From positions 110,764-174,763 of the forward strand of contig JAAOMT010000706.1 in the NCBI GenBank assembly GCA_016748015.1: a DNA stretch of 64,000 nt, given 5' to 3'. Shown here piece by piece: positions 12,473 to 24,329 of the stretch. The first letter of the stretch is position 1. The number at the start of each line of letters is the position of its first letter. Source of the DNA: Geosiphon pyriformis. Taxonomy: Eukaryota > Glomeromycota > Glomeromycetes > Archaeosporales > Geosiphonaceae. Under the pieces are notes generated by a model. The model was not told where the DNA came from, searched no databases, and saw only the letters and a list, made by a program, of their open reading frames with translations. A program made the translations under genes and the position numbers.

Positions 12473-14673
12473 TCATAGAATAACGGGAATCTCTAATCCT
12501 TCATCCGTATATTTACTCGCCAAATCCCAATAATGCTCGGATTTGTATTTTCTTAAATAATCACGGGCAATTTTTTCAGTCGGGCAAGTTTTGAACCAGA
12601 ACCCTTTAAAGGCTCTTTCCTTGGATTGCCCTTCCCATAAAAGTATACATTTGTTTTCTTTGGGCGGTTCCATCGAATCTTCGGGAATTTGTTCGCTATT
12701 GATGCTTTCACCCAAGCGAGTGGTGTCCGACCAGTTTATGCGTCTTAACATAAGCTTTTTATAGTATTTGATCGCTTTTGGCCCACCTTCAACCACAATT
12801 AAACTGAAATTAGGATTGATGATGACAGTTCCAGTAAGTTCAAGTTGTTGAGCATTCTGATCAACTTTATACTTCATTTTCGGATGGGAAAGATCATTGA
12901 CTCTTTAATATGAAATTTTGATTTAGACATTAATTTATTACATTAGGTTCGATAAAACTCGAAAACTTACTTGAATACACAGACAATTGTGGCTTTTTTC
13001 GAATCCTCTTCCATTTTCTGTCTCATTTTTTCCTTTCTTTGCTCAGCTGTTAATTTACGTTCTTCGTTAGTTTTAAGATGAGTTTCTTGACGTTTTTGCA
13101 TTTCTTTGCGCACTTGAGCTTCAACTTTCGTAGGATCCTGTATAGCATCATTGGTGAGGACGCGCATTAGGTTGCTCAATTTGACTATTTTGGGGCCGAA
13201 TCAGAATTTATTGAACATTAAAAACAGTTTTTGTAGATTAAAATTTTTGGACAAACTCGTAATTCAAAAACCTTTTGGTTGATCAGCTGGTAATAAGCCC
13301 AAACGAATTTTGTCTTGTTTTTCCTTTTGTAGTTCTAGTCGTTTCTGTTTTCGTAGCTTTTTTTGTTCCTGTAAAAAATATTGGAAATTCAGAAAATGTC
13401 AGACATTGGCGATTCACTTGATTTGTTAGAAATTACCTTTTTGGTTAAAATTAAGGGCTTTGGGGCTGGTGGCCCAGTATCACTAGGTGTTTTGATCGGA
13501 ACTGGATGCTGAACATACATTGTGACAATTGAATCGTCATCATCAATTTTAGCTACTCCAGCATCAATGTCATCATAAGTTTTATTAGGAAGAAACGGTA
13601 TATCCCACCATTCTATATTTGGTGGGGGTTCTCTCTGTAGGTAATATTTGACATGAGATTGGTTTATACTGAGATATTTGAATCATAAATAAATTAAAGC
13701 ACTTGAAATACCTTTATTGCTTTGTCTGAAACATCTAATTCAGTTTCCATGCCAGCTTTTTTTACATTTTGCGCAATGTCTTCGATCAATTTTTCCAATT
13801 TGGCCTAATGAAAGGTGAATAGTTTGTAAAGGGTTTAGCGAGAATCATACGACCGAGGCAAAAAACAAAAAATAATGATTACCTGTGCTCGCATCTGGTT
13901 TCCTATAATTTCGAATTTCCCTTTTTGTATAAATTTGAATCGTTTACGACCGCGTCGTTTTGGCCCTGTTGTGCCAGCTCCAGCCCTAGGATCGTAATAG
14001 GGGTTATGAACGACAGCAGCTACATCTTCAATCGGCGATATCAATTTATTTGACTCTTGTTTGAGAGCGGCTGGAGCGGCTCGTTGATTTGCCTGTGAAG
14101 GCGAACAAATAACAGCATTATATTCTGTAATTGAGAGAAAGGATGTGTGCATTAAATGGATCGATTGAAATAGATTTGTAAAAATGTTAAAACTTTGATT
14201 ATTTACCTTGACGGTGGCGAAATTAGGCTTGGGTATTAAAGCAGAGGCTTTCGTCAAAACGAGGTTTCCACTTTGATCTAAGAGAAGAGCAGGATGGGCT
14301 TCTACTTTCAAACCCCCTTTAGCCTTAGCCGAATCAATTGTAGATTTTGCCAAGGAACTAGTGGATGGCTTTATAATGATGACCAAAAAACAACCTCAGT
14401 AATAGATAAGTAATTTAATAAAAAATATGACAAGACAGAATCTTATACCAGGTAAGGATTGGCCTTTGCTAAGTTGACTTTGATACGTTCTTTTGCTTCT
14501 TGAATCTTGCGTTGAAGATCAGGATCTATACCAACGCCAAATTGAGGAATTGGAGGAGGTTGAGGGGGCAAAGTAACATGAGATGAGCTTGTTGATTGTG
14601 GCTGAGAAAATTTAGGAAAAGCAGCCATTTTTGCAGCTATTTCGGCACGCTTCCGGGCAAGAATTTCATCCAT
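12473..14673 (-). CDS. PRP3: U4/U6 small nuclear ribonucleoprotein Prp3
   Basis: Component of the U4/U6 di-snRNP and U4/U6.U5 tri-snRNP, acting in the nucleus in pre-mRNA splicing. Eight exons: 14449-14673, 14207-14368, 13883-14092, 13712-13804, 13437-13634, 13272-13368, 12971-13184, 12473-12902. All seven introns are GT-AG (68-114 nt) and all phases close, giving 542 aa with stop TGA. The PRP3 family domain covers about residues 130-400, with landmarks LTKKEQKKLR, the exon-7 start LSNLMRVL followed by DPTKVEAQVR, and LTAEQRKEK. The C-terminal DUF1115 domain (about 400-542) shows VVEGGPKAIK, then CILLWEG and EHYWDLA. No N-terminal PWI domain is seen, as in many fungal Prp3 proteins. The start is the first ATG and opens with MDEILARKRAEI. 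No defects; very confident. Confidence 0.97.
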
Positions 14674-14732
14674 TTTTCAAAACCTTTCTGAAAATGCATG
14701 ACAATGAAACAGTAAGTTTAAATAAACAGTTG

Positions 14733-14740
14733 TGACGTCA
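14733..14740. promoter_or_regulatory. Palindromic TGACGTCA (CRE/ATF-type) site
   Basis: A perfect 8-bp palindrome 60 bp upstream of the Prp3 start codon, in the expected promoter position. In fungi this is the consensus for ATF/CREB bZIP factors. It stands out in a CpG-poor, AT-rich flank. That it regulates Prp3 is inference. Confidence 0.5.
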
Positions 14741-15309
14741 TTAGTCATAAAATAATAAATTTGATTTTTATTCTATATAAACAATTTGTCACAAATTGGA
14801 TTTAAATAAAAATATAAAAATTTTTGTTTTAATGAATATAATTCTTTTAAACTACTTAAACCAGCTAAAATTATATTAATCAAATTCACAAAACATAGAT
14901 GGCTAAAATATTATCAAAAAACAACACATTTATTATTAAATTACAAATTTTCATAATAATTTTTTTTATTGTTTTAACAAATTATAATTTTTTTACTATT
15001 AATTTTAATTATATAAAATTATTATAAATGTGAATTATATGTTTTTAATATGTAATCAGTTATTTAAATATATGTTAATAAATAAATAATTTATTTTTTA
15101 AATTAAACCTATTTATTTTTTTTATCTAATTTTTATAATTATTTAAAGTTTGTTTATTATAAACATATTTTATTATTTAAATTTTTATTGATTTTTTATA
15201 AAATTTTATTTTATTTTTTTGTAAATTTTATGTACTAAAAATTTTGTAAAACTAATTACAATAAAAATTTTTTATTAAATTTTATAAATAAGACTTAAAT
15301 ACAATTTAA
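14741..15309. other. AT-rich spacer, no gene seen
   Basis: Upstream flank of Prp3 grading into nearly pure A/T sequence. Nothing recognisable. Confidence 0.5.
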
Positions 15310-15514
15310 TATAAATATTAAAAAAACATAATCTAAACTAAATGTAAATTATGTACTGTTTATACATAACCACTTATTTGGCCAAATAAAACAATATTAC
15401 AGTTTTATATTAATACTAACAATATTATTAATATTTAAAAAAACAAATACAATTTATATATATTAAAATTAATACTAAAATTTTTATCTAAACTTAACAG
15501 TTTAATAATACCAT
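15310..15514 (-). mobile_element. Decayed LINE 3'-end fragment
   Basis: The stretch around 15335-15400 (ATGTACTGTTTATACATAACCA followed by TTGGCCAAAT) aligns with 40756-40830 and 51040-51110, and with the complement of the LINE 3' region at about 49020-49110, where the shared core is a CATGTGACCAGCCA-like block. It reads on the minus strand and stops exactly where the LTR of element D begins. Confidence 0.6.
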
Positions 15515-16317
15515 TGTTATAAATAATTATTTGGGGTGTTAAAATAAATAACAAATTTGTAATTTAGTGTTTAATAACTGAAAATATTGGTAATTTCTAA
15601 AAATTTTAGAGTTTAAAGATTTTGATTAAGTTTTTTGTATAATGAACAAAGATTCAATTGATAGTTTTATTTTATGAATTTTTTTTTCAGCATAATAATC
15701 AGTTTATTTTGGCAGTTATACCTTTTTGGTAAGCTATTCTTAAATTTTTATCCTTGTTTTCAGATCTTTTATCAAGTTATTTTTGATATTAATTACTTAA
15801 TATTTAATTCTTTAATCAATTAATAAACAACAAAAAAAAAATAAAAAAAAAATAAGAAAAAAATAAGAAATTAATATTTTATTAATAGCTATAATCAAGA
15901 GTTATTGGTTCTAATATGATTAAGTATTGGATTTTATTAACATAAAATGTTAATAGTATAAAATAAATTAATATTTTTTTAATCAAGTGATAATAATATG
16001 AATTCAAATAATAATAAATATTTTATTAATATAAATATAATTTTATTTTAAGTTATAAAATATATTTTTTAAAGAAAGAAGTATTGTTGTTCTGAACTAA
16101 ATTGTTTGCTTTTTTTGCTTTTAATACTCTTATTATATATATATAATTCATATTATATGAAATTTTTTGAAAATTTTCAATTTTTTTGAAAGAAATTCTG
16201 GAATTTTGTAATTTTGTAATTTCTTGAAAAAAATCCTGAAATTTTTTTTTTTATTATGTTTATTTTTAATTGGCTATTTTATCTACTTATTATAATTCTT
16301 AATTTCTATAAATAATA
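15515..16317 (-). repeat. 3' LTR of Gypsy element D
   Basis: 803 bp starting TGTTATAAATAATTATTTGG and ending AATAATA (decayed GTAACA). It aligns along its length with 51408-52207 and, with less decay, with the solo LTR at 16546-17375 and the complement of 19424-20164. Immediately right of it lies an A/G-rich tract on the minus strand, as expected for the polypurine tract next to a 3' LTR. Confidence 0.8.
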
Positions 16318-19300
16318 TTATTTTCTCTTTTTAATATTGAGCTCTGTTAAAATTTCTTTTTTGGATTAGCTTTATAACTTTTTTTCAAGAATTGTTTTTG
16401 TAATTTTGGTTTACAATTCTTTAAATTGGATATTGATTAATTTTTCTAGTTGATTAATAGTTACTATACTTATTTCTAAGTGTAGAAATATTTCTAGCTA
16501 GTTCTGAAATTTTATTTGTAGTTAGTAAATGGCTTTTATATATATTGTTACAGATGATTATTTGGGGTTTCAATTCAAATAACAAATCTGTAACTTGGTG
16601 CTCAGTAACTAATTTAGTAGATGCTATTAGTACTATTGGTATGTTGCTGTTATTTGAAGGTTTTGGTTGAGTCTTTTGTATAATGAACAAAGATTCAATA
16701 ATTGTTTTCAGTAGCCTCCTGGAATCACAATTCCATCAAATTTCTTTCTCAGCATGATGACTGATAATCCTCCTGGTAAGCTATCCTCAAATCTATGAGT
16801 ATTCTACCCTTGTTTCATAAGTCTTTTACCAGTTCCTATGATGTCTGTATCTCAGCACTTTCCCTTTAATCAATTAGTAAACAACAAAGAAAAAAAAATA
16901 AAAAGAAAAGAAAATAAGAAATCAGAAATAAGCCAAGACAATAATAGTTAGTATTCTATTAATAGCCATAATCAAGAGCTATTGTTCTAATATAGTTAAG
17001 TATCAATTACTATCAATATAAAGTGTTGATAGTGGAAAGTGGATTAGAGATAGAGAATAATTATTTATTAATATTTGTGAGTTGGAAGATTGCTTGGATT
17101 AAATCTAAACTAAGAGGTCTTTAACTTTAAGATTCTGCCTTTTTTTTTTCTAATACTACTGTTATATATACATAATTGAGATTCTTTAATTTCTTAATTT
17201 CTTACACCAGAAATTCTGGAATTTCTGGAATCCTACAATTCCTTGTATGAGAATTCTGAAATTTTTGGAATCCTGCAATTCTTCTAAAAAAAATCCTGAA
17301 ATTTCACATTTACTACAGTTACTTCTGATTGACTAATTTATACTAATATATACTTTCTATATTCTATGAGTAACAATATAAGTAAATTGCTTTTTTTCAT
17401 AATTTATTCAATTTGTTGTACTATAATTGAATCAAACATCCTTTTGGTTTTATTTATATATAAATTCTGAATATTTGGTTTTTGTTTTAACTGATAATAA
17501 CAGAAATTTTTAGAAATTTGTTGTGTTTATTGGTTCTAATTTTTTAAGATAAATTTTTTATTTGGTTTTAATATTCTTGAAATTTTTAATGTTTTTTTTA
17601 CTTTTTTCATTATTTTGTCTACTGAATTTCCAAAAATATAATATTTGGAGTATTGTTTTTTACTTTGGAATCTTTGAATTATTTTCTTGTTTTTATATTA
17701 TATTGTTTGTTTGTTAATAGTAACTTCAAGACTCAATTTTTAATGTTAGATAAATTGTAAAAGTTGTATTAATAAGCAAATATTGTCAATAATTTCTATC
17801 TTTATTATTGTTTTTATTATATGTATTGGTTTTTTATATATTGTTTTGATTAATCAATTTAATGTGTTTGTTTTAAGATTATGATTAATTCTAAATTTTG
17901 TAGAATCTCATTTGGTTTAATTGGTATTTATTGTACTCTTAATTGTAAAATATTACTAATAGATAATATTACTATATTGTAATATGATTTTAGTTAATTA
18001 TTATGTGCTGCTTTGGCTAAGATTTTATTGTTCTATCTTAACTTATATGTTCTATTTTCTAGAATTTTTTCAATGTAAAATGACCCATCCTATTTGGAAT
18101 CAAATTTTCCACTTTATTGTTTTTTTGCTTTGGTATAATATAAGAATATTTTGTTTTCTATTCTAAATTTGACTGATTTATTTGGTAACTGATTGTCATG
18201 TTATTTTTTTTGTTTTGTTTAAGACTTTTGTATATTATTAACTGTTTTTTGCCTTTTATTTTCTAGAGTTTTTATTAAGTTATATGTTTTTTTCAGCAAT
18301 GTTTCTTAGAAATTGGTTTCTGTTATTAATTCAGTTAAATATATATTGATATTTATTTTAATTGATATTATGGCTGTTCTATTATAAACTAGTTTAAATA
18401 ATATTACTTGTGTAATATTTTGTTTTATTGTCCAATAAACAAATAATATTAATAATATAAACAAATTCTATTTATTTTGGTTTTTTTGGTTGATTTTAAT
18501 TATTGTTTTACATAGTGCTTTGTTAAATTTTTTGACTAAGCTATTAGTTTATAGATAATATAAAGATAATAATAGTCATTTAATTTCAAATTTCAAATTT
18601 AATTTTATTAATATTCTGTTTACAAAGTGAGTTTTCTAATCTAATAACAATTTTTTTAGACATTTATGTCGACAAATCAAATCTTAATATATGAATTTGG
18701 CTATGAATTTTGCATTTGTTCTTTAAATTGTTTTTGTTTTTGGTTATTTTGTGAGATAACCTATGACTATTGCTATATATCAGTTGCTTTTATTGGTTAT
18801 TGTCAATAATCTAACTAAGTCAATTTCAATTTAATCAAATAGTTGTCTTATTTTGATTGGTTTTAGTGATTTATTAAGTCTTATTCTTTTTTTTTTCTAA
18901 TAAGCATCACAACTTTGAATATATTAGATAATATTTTGATATATTAATAATTAATAATATTTTTTTTTGGTTTTTTTTATGATTGTTTTTTTATAAAAAT
19001 GTCTTATAGTTGAATTTAAGTACATGTTAAACAGTATTGTTTTTTTTCTGATTTTATAATTACTCTGATTGGCTGATTTAAATTTTTTCTGTTTTTTTGA
19101 TATATTATATTTTAGTAATTGATAAAATATTTTGATTGTTGTTTTGTTCTTTTTGAGATAATTTCTTTTTGAACTGTTAAGTATTAATATAATATTAGAG
19201 TTGTTAATATTTTTGTATATTTATTTTTTGTTATATTTTTGGATTGAAATGTTTTAAATTTGTCTTATTTATAACAAACTGTTAACATTTTTATTTTCTT

Positions 19301-19423
19301 TTCTCTTTTTATAATCTATAGTATAATTAAATAATGATAGTTCTATTTTTCATTTTGTATGGCAATTATTTTCAAATTTTTGCTTCTGAATTAATGTCAA
19401 TCTCATGTAATCAGTATATATAT
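16318..19423 (-). mobile_element. Gypsy element D internal remnant (pol 3' part)
   Basis: Minus-strand Ty3/Gypsy interior, split by a solo LTR (16546-17375) and cut on the right by element B. It has no open frame left, but it is collinear with element E: 17376-18480 matches 52430-53500, and 18440-19420 matches 61160-62140, including a conserved ATATAAACAAATT block. By position relative to the LTR this is the integrase-to-RNase H part. Stops and A/T runs are pervasive. Confidence 0.7.
16546..17375 (-). repeat. Solo LTR inserted in element D
   Basis: 830 bp, TGTTACAG...GAGTAACA, flanked by ATAT on both sides (16542-16545, 17376-17379). Interior sequence of D resumes directly after it, so this is an independent insertion that later recombined to a solo LTR. 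It is less AT-decayed than the host LTR and closest to the LTR of element B (reverse complement). A frame of about 78 codons across its left edge is chimeric and not a gene. Confidence 0.8.
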
Positions 19424-20164
19424 TGTTACTTATAAAAAAAGCATACAAAAAAATAGTAAAAAAAACAAATAAACCAATAGGAAAATAATAACTAATATGT
19501 AAGCACATTGCTTAAAAAATTATAGCACATTGCTTGGGAATGTAAGTGATCTTGTAGAACTCAAATTATGTATATATAACAAGAGTATTAGAAGCAGAAA
19601 AGACAGAATCAATACCAAGATCACCTCATTAAAAACATCTTGGTTAGAATTATCAATATTAATAAAATAATTATTCACTATTCAAATCTTTTTTTCCACT
19701 ATTAACACTTTATATTGATAATATTTAATACTTGATTATACTAGAACAATAATTCTTGATTATAACTATTAACAGGATACTAATATAAATTGCCTTGGCT
19801 TAAATTTCTTCTTTATTTTATTTTTTTTCTTTTATTTTGTTTTGTTATTATTTACTAATTGATTAAAAATTAAATATGCAGAGTTATTAATATTAAAGTA
19901 ACTGGTAAAAAACCCAGGAATAAGAGTAGAACACTCAAAAATTGAGAATAGCTTACCAAAAAGATTACTGGCCATTATACTAAGAAAAAAATTTGACAGA
20001 ATTGTAATTCTGAAAAGTGATAGATAAAAACAACACTTAAATCTCTGTTTATTATACAAAAAACTCAACCAAAACCTTTAGATAATACTAATACTGTCAA
20101 ATTATTGAGTACCAAGTTATGAGTTTATTATTTGATTTGAGACTCCAAATAATCACCTGTAATA
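19424..20164 (+). repeat. 5' LTR of Gypsy element B
   Basis: 741 bp, TGTTACTTATAAAA...CACCTGTAATA, preceded by ATAT. It is the reverse complement counterpart of the 16546-17375 and 51408-52207 LTRs and is followed within 3 nt by a primer binding site. Confidence 0.8.
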
Positions 20165-20166
20165 TT

Positions 20167-20185
20167 TGGTGCTCCTTATGAGGTA
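20167..20185 (+). promoter_or_regulatory. Primer binding site of element B
   Basis: TGGTGCTCCTTATGAGGTA begins 2 nt after the LTR end. It nearly equals the sites of elements A and F, and the leading TGG pairs with a tRNA CCA end. Confidence 0.7.
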
Positions 20186-23185
20186 TAATTCTACAGAGAA
20201 CTAGTACTAACAACAATCATCCAAAAGTGGCAGAATTAGAAAAAATAGGGACAAACCATTTAAGATTCACCAAATTTTTATTTTAATATTACTGTCAACA
20301 CTTGAAATTAATCAACAATCACTTATTAGCAGAATTAGTCTTTAATTTCTACATTAACAAGAAAATTTCTTATTTTCTAAAAGCATCAGTAAATATTGAA
20401 TCAACAAGAAAAAACTTTTACAACAAATTAATTTGAAACACCAGTCTATCAATAAATCATAATTTTACATCCATTATTACTAAAATCAATCGAGAAATTA
20501 AAAATCACACTCAACAAAGATATCCAATAATCTATGCAAACAAAAGCAAGGGAAAACTACAAACACCAGCAATAACTCCTTAAAAAATACAACTACCTAC
20601 TTAGAAGAAAACAAAAGTTGAATCACCAACTCATCCATTATACTACTATATACTTAGAAGTGCCATTAATATTTTATTAACAGGCACATCCACATTAAAC
20701 ACAAAAACAGTATCAGCCCAATTTTTATTTTAAAGTAAACAAAAAAAAGCAGAGTTATTGGGAACTTATAATGATTATTTTAAAGAATTTAATTCATGAT
20801 TACCAATGTTATCAGAATTTTAATTATTACTACCTTAGCCAGATTTCAAAACTGTTAGTCTTTAAAAAATAATGGAATCAGAAAAAAAGAAAGACAAAAA
20901 TCAGGAATTTAATTACCAAAACCCAATTCCAGAAAATGCAAAAATTCAAACTCTAATTGTTTCAACTCAGCAAAATCAGAACAATTCAAAACCTGTCATT
21001 ATTAATCAATCAAACTTACCTTTAAAAATCATAATTAATTCACCCTCAATTGTACCAATTGTCATACAATCTTAGCTGCAACCCAATCTCAACAACAACC
21101 AAACCTACCACAACAACTAATCGCAGTACTAATAGCCTATGCACCAATCACCAAACTGGAAAAATTTACTGACAAAGAGAATAATGTGTAAATATGGCTC
21201 AATAATATGAAAAAAGCCATTGTAGCCAATGGATGGAATGATGTCAGAGCATTATAGATGATTTTATATTTTCTTCAAAATATTGTTAATTCATAATATT
21301 AAAGTCTAATCCAAAAACCCCAAGATTTCAATGCCTTCAAAGTTGAATTTTTGAAATATTTTAGTAATAATAATAGCATTAATTGTCTGGTCAATACTTT
21401 TACAATTATCAAACAAGAAGAAACTGAAGCAGTTACTACATACTTAGAATGTTTTCATAGAAACCTATGCCAAATACAAGCAATTAACACAAACTACTAC
21501 TGTATTGCAAATATTAAATCAATTTATTCATGGCTTGTGTAATAGTTTTCTACAACAAATATGTTTAATGTATTTATAAACACTTTATGATATCATCATT
21601 CATGTTAAAGATTTTAAATTAGCTGAACTTGAAGCCAATTACACTTAAGCCATTAATCTAGTAATAAATGGATCATCTGAATTGGATTTCAAATTAAAGC
21701 AATTCAATAATTCAATTAATCAAAAATTAGAAAAATACTTAACTAACAATAATTTAGTCATCTATCAATTATCACAATGCTGTGACAATTGCAGAACCTA
21801 CAATTAGCACCAAAATCAGTCACATTTTGCATCAAATCAACTATTATGACAACAAAAACCATGTATTTGCCACAATTGTAATAAACAAGATTACATCAGA
21901 ATTGACTGCTATTATAATAGTAATTTACAATCAGAAAATCAATATTAAAACTTCAATTGCTGGTTTCAAACTCCAAATTATTTACCAAATTAAGATTAAT
22001 ATCAACCCTATTATTTTTAAATAATACAACAGCCAATATACATATCTCCAATCTATCAAACACCAGTTCTAGTTATTTATTAATCATAGCCATCAGTAAT
22101 TTATCAACTCTAGTCTATTTTAATACTGTCACAAAACTCAGCTCAAATGTCATCTGGAAACCAAAGACTGAAAATTACACAGATACATCAAAACTGGAGA
22201 TTGGTAATGGTAATTCACCAACTGATCTTTAGTTTATTAAGATCTTACCAATAAAGTTTGGAAACTGGATATAATCAAAACCCAAATTCCCAAAACTATT
22301 TAAGTCTCTTGGTTATTCCAGAAAACACCAAATTCAGTAAACAGAAATCCAATCAAATCCAACTATTCAACAATATACTTTTAGTTATCATCACAGAAAA
22401 TGAATCACTTACCATTATCTTTTTCTTTGAATTAGAAGAACCAGTCAAAATGCTAATATTCAGTAGAACTGCCCTTAAATCAAAACTTATCACTGTAATG
22501 TATACAGATGTCAAGGTTGATAGTCAATTCATCAAACTGATTCTAGACAGTGGATTAGCCAGCAGCATTATTACACAACAACTTATGAACCAATTAGGTC
22601 ACTGAGTTAATTGTACTGCCAATACCAAAATTATTATAATGGATAGAACAACCAAAACTCCTATTGGTGAAATTAACAACTTTCCTTTTAAAATCAATGA
22701 TATTATTACACTCATTAAGGTATTAGTAATAGAAGCCACTCAATACTAAGCATTAGTTAGTAATAACTGGCTATCCAAAACTAATACAGTACTTAATTGG
22801 ACCACATAAAAGCTTCAGCTTAATCAAAATAGTCAGTATACATAAGTATTGGCCATCTGCAGACACTTCAAATCTAACATACCAGCACCACTAATAGAAT
22901 TGAAAAAAAAAAAAACCTATTTGAGAAGCCTACTATATTTCATAAGTTAACAATGACTATAATGAATTGTCATCAATTTTCTTCTGAAATAACAAAAGAA
23001 AAGGAAAAGAAAAAAATAAGCCACAAGAAAATATTACCATCAGTAAAACTACTAGTGATTAAGAAAAATTTTATTCAATCAACACCAGACCAAAGCCACC
23101 ATATATTCCACTTAAGTACAAGGATTACAAGAAAAACTGTCCTCTATAGGAGCCTAAGTTGTATCTGATGAAGATTACTGGACAT
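20186..23185 (+). pseudogene. Gypsy element B gag-protease (5' half), degraded
   Basis: Gag-like start at 20872 (Asn/Gln-rich). Capsid-like segments lie at 21150-21700, including KLEKFTDKEN, KKAIVANGWND and AVTTYLE, matching element A position for position. The protease is at about 22440-22800 with an intact catalytic motif LILDSGLASSIIT (about 22540), followed by a stop where element A also has one (QLGH*VN; CGA to TGA). Many other stops are present. Reading continues to 23185, where element A interrupts it and the homologous sequence picks up again at 34268. Confidence 0.8.
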
Positions 23186-23237
23186 TGTTACCTGAGTAGA
23201 AAAACCGATCCAAAGTTATAAAAAAACATAACTAAAA

Positions 23238-23440
23238 TGTGACATAACACAGAATAATGCGCAATAACGTTGAATAACACATTATAACGTAGAATAACAT
23301 GTTATAACACAGAATAATACAGAATAGTGTGCAATAATGTAGGATAACGTGTTATAATGCAGGATAACACAGAATAACATGTAATAACATCAAATAATGT
23401 GTTATAACATAGAATAATTAGTGATAACATAGAAAAATGA
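23238..23440 (+). repeat. Degenerate short tandem array in the U3 of element A
   Basis: About 18 imperfect copies of a 10-12 bp unit of the form TAACRYAGAATAA, repeated in the 3' LTR at 33238-33440. It lies between the LTR start and the TATA box, where enhancers of LTR elements sit. Confidence 0.85.
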
Positions 23441-23517
23441 AGCAATAACAGAAACAACAAAGCAATAGCTAGCGATAGTGAGACAATTGAAAGCAATCCT
23501 GTAAAACCAAAAAATGT

Positions 23518-23525
23518 ATAAAAAC
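23518..23525 (+). promoter_or_regulatory. TATA box of the element A LTR
   Basis: TATAAAAA, about 330 bp into the LTR and just after the tandem array; conserved as TATAAAAG at 33517-33524 in the other LTR. Confidence 0.55.
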
Positions 23526-24269
23526 AAGTAGTTGTAGAAGTGAGAAAAAACAGACAGATAGATACAAACCTCTAGACCAGAATTAAAATATCCATACCCT
23601 TTTATCCTTTATTATCTTCCCTATTTCATCTTCTGAAATAAACCAATTATTAAAGAAATCAGAATTACGAATTCATGTTTTTGAACTTCATAGAATTTAC
23701 GTGAATTAACCCTTATCTCGTACTTCCATTCTAGAACAGATGCTCTTAGCCTAACTGCCTCGAACCTATTAACAATTTGGACCAATCGCTCTTAATCACA
23801 GTGATTAACAATACTAATTTATTTTTTTTCTCTTTTCTTTTTTTTTCTTTTTCTTTTTTTTTCTTTTTTTGTCTTATTTTTGTGAAGCAGCAACATAGTA
23901 AAATCGACTGTCTGGGAATAGACTTCGTAATAGCCTGGTAAAAGAGGGAAGCTCCCCCTAAGTTTTGGATATTAACATTATCTTGTTAGCTTACTAGAAG
24001 GGTGAAAAGACAACACCAGACCTTAACGACTGTGCTCATTAGCTCGGAGAAGAAAGCTCACATTTACAAAAAATGTTGTAATCAACGAAAGACAAACTCT
24101 GTGCCTTATAATCAAAGAACTCAATGGGTAAAATTCACATCCAGAAATAGATCTTTAAAGACTGATAATCAAGACTAAGCCAACAGAATTATGCGGAAGA
24201 CGCATCATCAATAATTGAGAGCACCAAACATTACCATTTCCTATACCCACCAAGTTTACCCATAATATT

Positions 24270-24288
24270 TGGTGCTCCTTGTGAGGTT
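24270..24288 (+). promoter_or_regulatory. Primer binding site of element A
   Basis: TGGTGCTCCTTGTGAGGTT, 2 nt after the LTR. The complement predicts a tRNA ending CTCACAAGGAGCACCA. I could not assign the tRNA. Confidence 0.75.
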
Positions 24289-24329
24289 ATAAATCCACAG
24301 AGACAGAGCACCCCCAAAAATACATAAAA

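Larger units (their letters stand above)
23186..24267 (+). repeat. 5' LTR of element A
   Basis: TGTTACC...CCCATAATA. It pairs with 33185-34267. In the stretch 23811-23846 versus 33810-33845 I count six differences, all transitions. It contains a tandem array (23238-23440), a TATAAAAA box at 23518, an AATAAA signal near 23636 and a T/C-rich tract at 23820-23880. Confidence 0.93.

Noticed and set aside
16454-16690. 78-codon minus-strand frame
   Set aside because: Crosses the junction between element D and the solo LTR at 16546, so it is chimeric.
23238-23440. CRISPR-like array
   Set aside because: Units are degenerate and contiguous with no unique spacers, and the array is part of an LTR in a eukaryotic genome.
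23302-23496. Leu-rich membrane-like frames in the element A LTRs (also 33301-33567)
   Set aside because: Antisense reading of the LTR tandem array; both copies are repeat-driven.
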